Below are positions 1 through 7,052 of a stretch of DNA of 10,391 bases, in pieces. The position numbers were made by a program, and so were the translations under genes. A model generated the notes under the pieces. The model ran no database searches. It was given only the letters and a program-made list of their open reading frames with translations, and was not told the origin of the DNA. Position 1 is the first letter of the stretch. Each line of letters opens with the position of its first letter. Source of the stretch: Terana coerulea (lineage: Eukaryota; Basidiomycota; Agaricomycetes; Polyporales; Phanerochaetaceae); assembly GCA_024811115.1 (NCBI GenBank), contig JAKOGH010000351.1, positions 1 through 10,391 on the forward strand. Reading direction: 5' to 3'.

Positions 1-46
1 CCTAGCTTATATATGTTTGGAGGCTGACCCTGCACGGGACTTGGTC

Positions 47-135
47 GCGGTCTGTTTATTCGGAATCAACAAGCATGGCCGAGGCGCTAGCCCCGATCCG
101 ATCGCTCAGCGGGAGCTTCTGCGCCCGGCGTAAGC
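47..135 (+). repeat. Left arm of an inverted repeat (partner 489-583)
   Basis: The best core is 47-73. Read in reverse complement it matches 557-583 at 23 of 27 positions. Each core contains a near-palindrome: TGTTTATT, three bases, then AATCAACA here or AATAAACA in the partner. Inside the core, shorter matches follow in the same order in both arms, GGCGCTAG at 83-90 and CTGCGCC at 119-125, but with different spacings, so the arms would be diverged by indels. Similarity may also continue to the left of 47 and off the window. This could be the terminal repeat of an unknown foldback or TIR element, or simply two inverted copies of an old repeat. The core is certain; the wider arm is tentative. 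Confidence 0.55.
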
Positions 136-488
136 GCTTATCCGAGTCGGCGTGCCCACAACGGGACAGCCTCCTTCTGCTGCACTTGGACATATATATA
201 GGACAGCTAGTAACAATCTGCACACTCGCCGGATGTACTTGGGGGTCTTGGTACGAGAACTAAACCACGGTCCCGGTTTGGTGAGATTGGCTCGGTTTGG
301 CTTCAGATCAAACGCCACAAAGCTGATCGCGGCTAACGGCGACACGTCGCCTCTCGACCAGCCGCAAGCAACAGTGCGCACGAGAGCAAAGCAAAATATA
401 AGAAATAAAAGATATGGGTTGGTTCAAACATGATAAATATTTGCAGTCTACACCGGTGACAAGGTGGGAGCATGTAGTCTGAGATATG
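136..488. other. Interior between the inverted arms, no gene recognised
   Basis: These 353 bases lie between the two inverted arms. Short open frames occur on both strands, but none resembles a known protein or a transposase. A TATATATA run lies near 193-200. Repeated GGTTTGG motifs occur near 276-302. No transposase, tRNA or structural RNA signature was seen. If the arms are terminal repeats, this would be the core of a non-autonomous element of roughly 0.5 kb. Confidence 0.5.
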
Positions 489-583
489 GCAGGCGCAGTG
501 TCCAGCCGATCCTAGCGCCGAGGCCGAGCGGCTCTGATCGAGTCTGGGGTGACGATCTTGTTTATTGTGAATAAACATACCGC
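489..583 (-). repeat. Right arm of an inverted repeat (partner 47-135)
   Basis: The core at 557-583 contains a perfect 8-bp palindrome with a three-base loop, TGTTTATTGTGAATAAACA (559-577). It is the inverted counterpart of 47-73. Collinear shorter matches are CTAGCGCC at 512-519 and GGCGCAG at 492-498. No target-site duplication outside the arms could be fixed, because the left arm may run beyond the window. Confidence 0.55.
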
Positions 584-705
584 GGCTGACAGCCTCGTGA
601 CTGTCCGCCGCGCAGAGTGTAAAGCGAGCCTATATGTTCTGCTGTTGGAGAGCCAGAGCTCGTCTCTCACCGCCGCGATACTCCCCTTCCTCCCTTCTCT
701 CTCAG

Positions 706-960
706 GGCTCGCCCTTCATCGTGGATGGCGTTGGCGGTTTAGGGGTTCGCCCTGCGTCGGGGTTCGCCTCGACGTCCGCTGTATGTTGTTCCTTTTCTCT
801 TAAGGTTCGCCCTTCATCGAGACCGGCGGTGGTGGTCTGGGGTTCGCCCTGCGTCAAGGTTCGCCTTGTCGTCCATCACTGTCTAGTATTTCTCTCTCCG
901 GGTTCGCCCTTCGTCCGTGGGGGTTCAGGGGTTCGCCCTCGGCGTCCTGCTTTCTTGTCA
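706..960 (+). repeat. ~97-bp tandem repeat with GGTTCGCC core
   Basis: GGTTCGCC, or GGCTCGCC in the first copy, starts at 706, 744, 761, 804, 841, 858, 901 and 930. The higher-order period is 97-98 bp (706, 804, 901; 744 and 841; 761 and 858). Each full unit has three sub-blocks, beginning GGTTCGCCCTTC, GGTTCGCCCTGCG and GGTTCGCCT, followed by a pyrimidine-rich tract of the type TTCTCTCT just before the next unit. The third copy is shortened and lacks the middle spacing. Open frames running through the array are a by-product of its periodicity. The function is unknown; it could be a minisatellite or part of a non-coding repeat element. Confidence 0.8.
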
Positions 961-2477
961 AGATTCCAGTGTGTCACTGCGGGGACGCCCCGTGTGTGGT
1001 CGTAGCCCGGTCTCCGTAGATACTTTGCCTGTTGTCCCCACTCCATTGTATTCTCGGCGGAGGGCAGCCACTTGTCGCTGCCCTGGCACGACCTCTTCGC
1101 GGTCGCTGGGACGAGTACTCCTCGGGTCCAACCCCGAGGTACGAAACTAACTTGTGCCAAGGCTCCAGTGTACTTCCATAGCTTGCAGTAATATTGTTTT
1201 TGCTCATATTCACCAGCTCCTTTTTGCAATATCGTTAGCCGGTTCCTTCTCGAACGACTGGTAGGCTGTATTTACCTGGCTTTCCTTTTGCACTTCGACA
1301 TTATGATTCCGCGCCAGAGGCCAAACAGTCATTGGAAGTCGAGGCAACGCTGGGCCCAGCAAGTTTAACTGACCCATCCGGCAGCCCCGCACGAGAGCTT
1401 CACGAAGAGGCAAGTATCTGCGTCGGCCAGTCTGTGTCTTTATCATTGCGCTCTCAGTTCCTTGACCGGTGGCGAGTTGCTGTGAGAGAATAATCAGTAC
1501 CCTTAGCGTGATGATGGCGACAAGCGTACGTTATATCGGCGGAATGATTAGAGCTAAGTACAACCGTCTTGGATGGTCACATTACGCGTCGACTAAGTAC
1601 CTGCCGCCGCGTGGATGTTGCCCTTCTTTTACTTAACGACAGGGACAGGAAGCATGCAATTTGCGCATCTTATGCCTGTGAAATAGCATACGTTGAGGCG
1701 CGTCACGGTATAATCTGAAAATAATTTCAATTCAGCTGAGAAATAGTAACTGGCTGCGTGAAGACGCACCTTCGAGTACGCACACGCGCATACACTTTAA
1801 TCGTCTGCACATATATCCGATGGAGCGGCAATTCGCGGATGCGAGGTACGCTCGCCCGCCGCGGCAGTCACGGTCCCTGCTCAGAGAGAAAAATCAGCCT
1901 CCGCCTGTTAGGATACACCACTGAAAGCATGCTTTACACTCACGGTGTGCCTTTTAATCCCTCGTGCTTCTGTATTATGATGGCGGTTGAAGGGAACAGT
2001 GCCTGGACCTCGTCGGACGAGAGCAGGAGAGATAATTACGGACGAGAGCAAGTCGTGACGATGGGCGCTAAGTGTCTCCAGTCCTTGCTCCCTTCCTCCA
2101 TGTTAAGTTCTTGAATCGCTGGCAATGACTCCGGACCGTCTCTCAGCCCACCAGCACTCGGTGCCTCCGCGACTGCACAACACTCCTAGGGTAGTACTCT
2201 TGTCGTGATCATCAGCAACGTCGACTGGCAAGCGACCTCAGGCAACCTTACGCGCAACTGGCTACATCTAGGGCTTTAAGACGACCGCAGGAAGAACATG
2301 CTGCTACATGCTGTTTGACGTGGAGAAATGACCGTATGGAAGACTTCTGGTGCCTGTAAGCAGTGCCTGGTTTGGGCTAGGTAGTGAGAAGGGCAGTTCT
2401 AAGCGTTTGGACCTCAGGTGCGCCAGCTAGGCTCATGCATGCTCATACATTGATACTTACGACTCTATTGCTATAGA
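961..2477. other. Unassigned DNA without a recognisable gene
   Basis: Only short open frames are present. The two longest, minus strand 1210-1446 (78 residues) and plus strand 1758-2114 (118 residues), match no family I can recognise and lack convincing coding character. Local structures include an imperfect hairpin near 1124-1140 (CCTCGGGTCC with ACCCCGAGG) and an 11-bp direct repeat GGACGAGAGCA near 2016 and 2040. This may be intergenic DNA or very old transposon remains. Confidence 0.6.
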
Positions 2478-2953
2478 ATGGCACTGGGTACACTCGGCCA
2501 AAGCTGTGGTGATTTGCGCTCAGTCTCGGTTGATCCCGACGACATCACTATTCTGTGGACGGGTCTGACACTGTACACGGCAATCACAACATGCCCATCC
2601 GCAACCCAGCTGGTGTTATCGTGCAGCAAATCATGGTGAGTACTACTCTGTGTCAAAGTTTTGAGCACGGTGCGGTGCGGATTACGGAGACTTTCAACCG
2701 GTCTGAAGCTGATGCGACCGCCACAGCCATCATACGTTCGCCGAGGATAATAGTAGGAGGAATAGTAAACCGGGGATGTCTAGCGTATCGGATAGCTCTC
2801 AGGTACGTGTGTGTTTTGAGAGCTCGGATTCCCAGCCGACTGCTCACTCTGTGTCCTCTGTAGGTCTACATCGCTGCTTCGTCCTCTGGCCGCGTTGTTC
2901 ACGTCCCGTTTTGTAACTGCATTCCGACGGCGCATCGCATTGAGAGGGCCTGA
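2478..2953 (+). CDS. Weak candidate: three-exon small protein, unrecognised
   Basis: Not recognised. An ATG at 2478 opens a frame that reaches a GTGAG donor at 2636. A CACAG acceptor at 2726 and a second intron, 2803-2863, keep the same frame open to a TGA at 2951, giving about 107 residues. The second intron is the best signal: GTACGT donor, CTCAC branch-like site, pyrimidine-rich end, CTGTAG acceptor, 61 bp. The first intron (91 bp) has a weaker acceptor. Residues about 20-52 include a moderately hydrophobic stretch (D-D-I-T-I-L-W-T-G-L-T-L-Y). A CTATAG immediately upstream of the ATG suggests that the ATG may instead lie inside a larger spliced gene. Choosing splice sites by eye gives much freedom, so this may be chance or a degraded host gene. 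Confidence 0.18.
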
Positions 2954-3078
2954 TTCGCGAGACGCTGCGGCATCAGGGAAATGCAGACGTCCTTGTTCAC
3001 ATTTCTCCAGGCATAGTAAGTGTTACCATGGCTTCGTATATGCGCCCGTTCTGATGCTCGAATACAGCTTCAGATTTA

Positions 3079-3345
3079 ATGGACACTTTGAGGCTAATTC
3101 GCATAAAAGTATGCCACTGCATGCCTCAACAACAGGATTATGCATCAGCAGGAGTGCACGAACTAGTTCAGCCTGGACAAGGTGAGGTTTTATTATTCTT
3201 GCATTAACTCGTTGACTTAAGACCTATAGTGAGCATACGGACCGTATCGCTACACATGTCTTCCAGCTCTTGCCAGTCCTGGATGCCCTGCTACAATTGT
3301 GGCCCTCACCGACGTCAAAAACAGCTATGTTCACCCTGTATCTGA
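3079..3345 (+). CDS. Weak candidate: two-exon Cys-rich small protein
   Basis: Not recognised. ATG 3079 opens a frame that runs to a GTGAGG donor at 3182. A 48-bp intron ends in CTATAG at 3229, and the frame continues to a TGA at 3343, giving 72 residues. The C-terminal third carries cysteines in the order C-x5-C-x2-C-x9-C-x2-C (the block around M-P-C-Y-N-C and C-S-P-C), which could bind a metal. Another donor-like GTAAGT at 3016 with a CAG at 3066 lies just upstream, so an earlier exon is possible. Overlapping frames at 3270-3529 are open too and none is clearly better. This could be a decayed exon or chance. Confidence 0.15.
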
Positions 3346-3870
3346 CTGGAGCACTTGCCTCGCCGGAGCTGGCTGTTGGTGGGCACTACGATTCCCGGCG
3401 TTCCACTCAGCGTCTAGGCCGTGCAAGTGCCATCGCGGTTTCATCCTCGGCATCCTCTACATCAACCTTCGCTTACTCGAGCTGCCAGCGTGCCCTGTAG
3501 CAGGAAAGTCGCGGTGGCCCACCCGTTGAAGATGTCAGCTCCGCCGTGAGTGTTATCGCAACCTTCAACAAGCCGCCGAGACAGTCGATGGCCTCACCAC
3601 GCATCATGCGTCAACTTCTACTTAGTACTATGGCCCGTGGTGTCGCAGAAGTAGCCCTTAAATAATATACATATTGTTGTTTCGCGTCGCTGGAATACTT
3701 CATGTGTACTAGTAGTCATCAGAACAACATTTCGTAGCTATAAGCAACGGTAGAGCAAGAGCCAACTAAACACATTCAGATTGGAACTCTTTCGAGCATC
3801 TGACCGACCGGGCAACAGAGCCGGCGTGCAACATTGATCATAGCACTGCAGGGAATCACCGCGCATTTCG
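3346..3870. other. Unassigned DNA, no gene seen
   Basis: Open frames here end soon after 3500-3529 and are not recognisable. The stretch 3655-3690 is AT-rich (AATAATATACATATTG). I see no repeat, RNA gene or transposon end that I can support. Confidence 0.6.
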
Positions 3871-4354
3871 TCACAGCGACGCCCTCGGTGCTACAACGCC
3901 CAGTGTGTTAGCACGGACCGGAATGGGATGACTAGTAAGAACATCGAATATGGCTTGGGCAACGCCATCAGGGTTTTCTTGCACAGCCTGAGACCAGAGT
4001 TGTAAGTGTCCTGGCATGCTTACAATCTCACTCAGAGACAACTCACGAGATGACCGGCAGCCTTGACGATTGAAATGGACGCCATTGCCCTACCTTTAAT
4101 CGCATCACAGATAATACCCCGCGACTTCAGGGATCTACAATTGCATGTTCGGTGACGAAAAGGAAGAGAGAGAATGTTGCTACGTACACCATTTCTGGTC
4201 GCTCTCCAAAAACAGCTGCACCGGAACGTGGGCGCACATCGCGCTGATAAGCTCTCCTGCTTGTGCAATGGGCGCACACAAGGGTGAGCCCTTCACTGTT
4301 TTCTGGTGCGCTTTCGGAACTTTCTTCAGACGACCCGGGAGTGTAGCGATTCAC
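3871..4354 (-). CDS. Weak candidate: spliced minus-strand exons, unrecognised
   Basis: Not recognised. A minus-strand frame from about 4354 (no clear ATG; open upstream to a TAA near 4413) contains C-A-H-C and a charged stretch. It meets a good fungal-type intron at 4187-4135: GTACGT donor, TTGTAG acceptor, 53 bp. Splicing keeps the frame open to a TGA at 4032. Further on, another minus-strand frame ending at 3871 reads as coherent peptide, including L-W-S-Q-A-V-Q-E-N-P-D-G-V-A-Q-A; its first ATG is at 4017 and it is open upstream to a TAG near 4097. How these pieces join is unclear: a 36-bp GTGAGT..CCAG candidate would be unusually short. They may be exons of a decayed host gene. Confidence 0.18.
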
Positions 4355-4615
4355 GGAGCATTGAAGGCCGCCTAGACTCTCAGGAAGACGGAAGACAGTT
4401 GAAACAGTGCATTACAAGAGGCAAGGGTGGGTCGGAGGAGAGAAGTACGGGCTTAGGTGTTAAGACCAAAGGTCGTTCGCGCAATGAGTTGGATGCTCAA
4501 TGTGACGAGTCTTGTGAAGGGCAACGCCCGAGGGACGAGGGCGAAACCTTCCAGAGGACAGGCGGACGTCGAAGACGGCGAGGACGAGAGCGAGCGGGGA
4601 ATTCCGAGTGAGGGG
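4355..4615. other. Purine-rich flank beyond the 3' LTR
   Basis: The plus strand is rich in GA dinucleotides. No reading frame is recognisable on either strand. It lies outside the assigned end of the minus-strand LTR, but the LTR end is uncertain, so part of this could still be LTR: CA-type ends also occur near 4500. Confidence 0.5.
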
Positions 4616-4623
4616 TGCCAGAC

Positions 4624-4684
4624 ACTGGCGTTGATTCGACGAGGGTACAGGACGGGAGGCCGTAGACTATAAGACAACGCCAGT
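4624..4684. repeat. Hairpin-forming inverted repeat
   Basis: ACTGGCGTTG at 4624-4633 and CAACGCCAGT at 4675-4684 are perfect 10-bp inverted arms with a 41-base loop. Beyond the inner stem, GACAC (4621-4625) and GTGTC (about 4691-4695) could pair after a small bulge. It lies near the assumed U5 end of the minus-strand LTR. Confidence 0.6.
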
Positions 4685-4873
4685 AAGCTAGTGTCAGGTA
4701 CATAGAGACGAATCGATAGGGAGAAACGAGAACGCGAGAGGGATAAAAGGAGGACGCGAGTGCCTGGTTGGAAATACAGAGCGCCGAGACGAATGGGGAA
4801 GGAACGGAGCCAGATAAGGAAATCGTAAGCAACCAGAATGTCCGAAACGCCGGACCGTGCTACAGAGACCGTG

Positions 4874-4970
4874 GAGTGTCCGTTGAGTATATACGAGTGC
4901 CCGTGTATGTATCTAGAGTGCCCGTGAGTGTGCTAAAGTGTCCGTGTGTGTGCTAGAATGGCCGTGTAAC
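4874..4970. repeat. 20-21 bp tandem repeats in the LTR U3
   Basis: Five degenerate units start at 4874, 4895, 4916, 4936 and 4956 (spacing 21, 21, 20, 20). The shared core on the plus strand is GAGTGYCCGTG followed by a T/G-rich tail ending in CTA in units 2-4. The last unit runs into the TGTAACGG palindrome. The position just inside the LTR start (U3) fits enhancer-like repeats, but no binding protein can be named. Confidence 0.75.
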
Positions 4971-4988
4971 GGTCAAACCGTTATATCA

Positions 4989-5000
4989 TCCCCCTTTTAA
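4989..5000 (-). promoter_or_regulatory. Polypurine tract (plus-strand DNA primer site)
   Basis: The minus strand reads TTAAAAGGGGGA immediately before the LTR start and about 40 bases after the pol stop codon (5043). This is the expected place and composition of the RNase H-resistant primer for second-strand synthesis in LTR retrotransposons. Confidence 0.75.
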
Positions 5001-5042
5001 GCCACGAGCGAATGACATGCTCAGCGACCAGGGATGCGAGGA

Positions 5043-6686
5043 TCAAGCCTTTCGGCTGGGCGAGACACACGACCGGAGCGCGTTGTGGTCTGCCGGGGTG
5101 CGACGTACGATGAGGTGAGGTTCTCGCGGACGGGTGAAGGGGAGCAGCGGACGAGCAGCAGCAGGAGGAACGGCAGCGGGCAACGGGACAACGGAGGCAG
5201 CAGGCGAGGCTTCGGGCGAGGACAGCGGCGAGGAGGCAGCGGGCGACGAGGGCATCTGAGGAGCAGAAGAAGGCAAAGGAGGATTAGCATTAACGGGAAC
5301 AAGTGCAGGAAAGGACTGGTCTATGACGAGACGATGAGGACGCGGCGCGTGCGGATGGCGGCGATGAAAGCGTTCAATGAGCTCGTTGGCAGTCGTAGGA
5401 ACGTCAGACAGAGGCACCCATGAGTTTTCTTCATCCGGAAGCGCCTTCCAGCGGACGAAGTACTCATAGCGGTGGCCTATCTTGCGAGACTCGAGGATGG
5501 TGTCGATTTTGCGAGTGGCGACGGGAGATAGAGAGTCTGGGTGTACGTCAAAACGTTCCGGAGGGGCATGTGGGTGAAATTCTGAAGGGTCATGGTAGGG
5601 TTCGAGAAGGAAACATGGAAGACGGGATAAAGGCTAGAAAGGTATGAGAGAAGACGAAGTTGGTATACGAGTGATGAAATCTGTCGAGCGACAGGGAAGG
5701 GGCCAAGATGACGGTGGTCGAGCTTATCAGACGGACGAGTTGTCTTGATATTCCGACGGAGTAGCCAAATGAGCTGGTCGGGCTTGTAGAACGGCGCGTC
5801 CTGCACATGCGCGTTGTAGTTGCGTGACTGGACGTCCTGAGCATGTTTCAGCTCGGCTCGGAGTTTGGCGTGGATGTGGTCAAGGCGTTGAGCGAGATCG
5901 TGAGCGGCAGGAACGGTGGAACGCTCGGTGATCTGCGGCTCGAAGGTAGGGTGGTAGGCAAAGTTGGTGAAGAGGGAGTCTGCTTGGTGGACGCGTTTTC
6001 GGCGTTATTAAACGCGAACTCTGCTACTGGCAGGTAGTTGACCCAATCGTCCTGCTGGTAAGAGCAGTACGCACGGAGGTACGTCTCAAGCGTCTGATTG
6101 GTACGCTCGGTCAGTCCATCTGTCTGAGGGTGGTATGCGGTCGATGTGCGATGACCTACTTGAAGAAGAGTGGTGAGTTGTTTCCAGAAGTGTGAGACGA
6201 ATAAAGAACCACGGTCGGAGATGATGGATTCAGGGAGACCGTGGTAACGAAATATACGATCAAGAAAGAGCCATGCCAGCTCAACGGCGGTCATAGACTC
6301 TTTGCAAGGCACAAAATGCGCTGTGCGAGTCATACAATCACAGACAACCCAAATAGAGTCGTAGCCGTGCGAGGGTGGAAGCTTCACAATGAAGTCCATT
6401 GTGATCGCTTTCCAAGGGCGTGTAGGCAACTTCAAAGGCTGGAGAAGACCATACGGCTTATGGCGAGGCGTTTTGATGCGGGCACAAACGCCGCACGCTT
6501 GGACATAGCGGCGGACGTAAGTCTGCATCCCAGGCCAGGAGTAGTCACGCTGGACGAACGCAAGGGTTCGGTTGCGTCCAGGGTGACCTGCGACAAGAGC
6601 GTCATGCCTAGAGTGAAGGATATCAGCACGCAAGGGAGCCGGAACGAAGAGTCGGCCTTTATGAAAGACCATGCCGTCTTGGGCAG
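5043..6686 (-). pseudogene. Pol C-terminal part: integrase plus chromodomain, broken
   Basis: This is the integrase region of the chromovirus Pol, which inserts element cDNA into host DNA. In the continuous 330-residue minus-strand frame (6840 to 5848), about the first 50 residues come from the MITE. The zinc-binding HHCC is intact (H79, H86, C116, C119), as is the catalytic triad D149, D209, E245 with exactly 35 residues between the last two. Frame breaks occur near 5973 (after K-Q-T-P) and near 5607 (after F-H-V-S). The frame then restored encodes a chromodomain at about 5510-5352 (Y-E-Y-F-V-R-W-K and N-S-W-V-P motifs), which in this family targets integration to histone-marked chromatin. 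A Pro/Ala/Ser-rich tail follows to the stop at 5043. Family assignment is firm; the copy is not translatable as one protein. Confidence 0.93.
6679..6686 (+). repeat. Target-site duplication, left copy
   Basis: TTGGGCAG flanks the MITE and is repeated perfectly at 7045-7052. It fits the nTnnnnAn preference known for hAT transposases. Confidence 0.88.
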
Positions 6687-6724
6687 TAGTGATTGGCAAG
6701 GGTAAACCCTCCATGCTCAGAGGG

Positions 6725-6790
6725 CAACCCTTACCCTTACCCTCCAATACCCTTACCCTTATGAAGGGTAAGGGTTGAGGGTTACCCTTC
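6725..6790. repeat. CCCTTA array inside the MITE, left
   Basis: 6725-6761 contains four CCCTTA-type units broken by CCTCCAATA. An inverted run, AAGGGTAAGGG, follows at about 6764-6775, so part of the block can fold on itself. The block 6725-6761 is repeated almost exactly, in the same orientation, at 6974-7008. Confidence 0.8.
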
Positions 6791-6973
6791 AAACTCTTGC
6801 CAAAATAGGCTGAAAATGGTGCTTTTGTGCCTTTTCCCACTTACTTATAATGTCAGTCTTCTATTTGAGTAGCTTGCATTGGGATAGAAAGCACTTACAA
6901 TACTTGCAGCTCTCTCTAGCAATATGCCTAGCGCTTAAATACAAACCCCTGCCAGACGAGGGTTAACTTTCCT

Positions 6974-7014
6974 CAACCCTTACCCTTACCCTCGTACCCT
7001 TACCCTTAACCCTC
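6974..7014. repeat. CCCTTA array inside the MITE, right
   Basis: The second copy of the subterminal array reads CAACCCTTACCCTTACCCTC, then a short spacer and two more units. The complementary strand is GGGTAA, which is not a rotation of the TTAGGG telomere repeat. Confidence 0.8.
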
Positions 7015-7044
7015 AGAGGGTTTGCAAACCCCTGCCTATCACTA

Positions 7045-7052
7045 TTGGGCAG
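7045..7052 (+). repeat. Target-site duplication, right copy
   Basis: Perfect copy of TTGGGCAG (compare 6679-6686). It is part of the original pol sequence. Confidence 0.88.

Larger units (their letters stand above)
4616..4988 (-). repeat. Probable 3' LTR of the chromovirus
   Basis: On the minus strand the LTR should begin directly after the polypurine tract, at TGATATAACGG (from 4988) or, if TATAACGG derives from TGTAACGG, at 4985. The start holds the palindrome TAACGGTTTGACCGTTA (4967-4983 on the plus strand). A TATA-like element, GTATATAC, lies near 4886-4893. The far end is set here at the minus-strand TGGCA at 4616, which gives 373 bp with TG..CA ends. Other ends, such as a GACA at 4692 or a TCACA near 4500, cannot be excluded, because no second LTR copy is in the window for comparison. 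Confidence 0.5.
6687..7044. mobile_element. Non-autonomous hAT-type MITE, 358 bp
   Basis: The ends are inverted: the left starts TAGTGATTGGCA and the right, in reverse complement, starts TAGTGATAGGCA. The similarity continues to AAACCCTC, with a 4-base gap, at 6687-6711 and 7016-7044. Perfect 8-bp duplications flank it. The 8-bp size, the TAGTG end and the TGCAAACC motif in the right repeat fit the hAT superfamily. There is no room for a transposase and no domain is visible, so it must be mobilised by a hAT transposase elsewhere. Its interior has arrays of CCCTTA. It interrupts Pol between RNase H and integrase: removing it with one duplication copy rejoins the reading frame. The superfamily call rests on target-site length and terminal motif only. 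Confidence 0.86.

Noticed and set aside
706..960. GGTTCGCC boxes as tRNA or SINE B boxes
   Set aside because: The B-box consensus GGTTCGANNCC is not met, no A box lies at the right distance upstream, and no cloverleaf could be drawn.
549..1005. Plus-strand frames of 84 and 123 residues
   Set aside because: They are generated by the 97-bp tandem array and its flank; the periodic translation is not a recognisable protein.
4874..4970. CRISPR-like array
   Set aside because: The units are contiguous and degenerate, with no unique spacers, and sit in a retrotransposon LTR of a eukaryote.
5034..5423. 129-residue Arg/Gly/Ser-rich plus-strand frame resembling an RGG-type RNA-binding protein
   Set aside because: It is the complement of the Pro/Ala/Ser-rich Pol tail and chromodomain end. 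The composition is a consequence of the opposite strand.
6241..6705. 154-residue plus-strand open frame, the longest on that strand
   Set aside because: It lies wholly antisense to the integrase coding region (running a little into the MITE), and its translation has no recognisable motif. It is a shadow frame.
6725..7014. Interstitial telomere repeats
   Set aside because: The unit is CCCTTA/GGGTAA, which is not a rotation of CCCTAA/TTAGGG, and it lies inside a bounded MITE.
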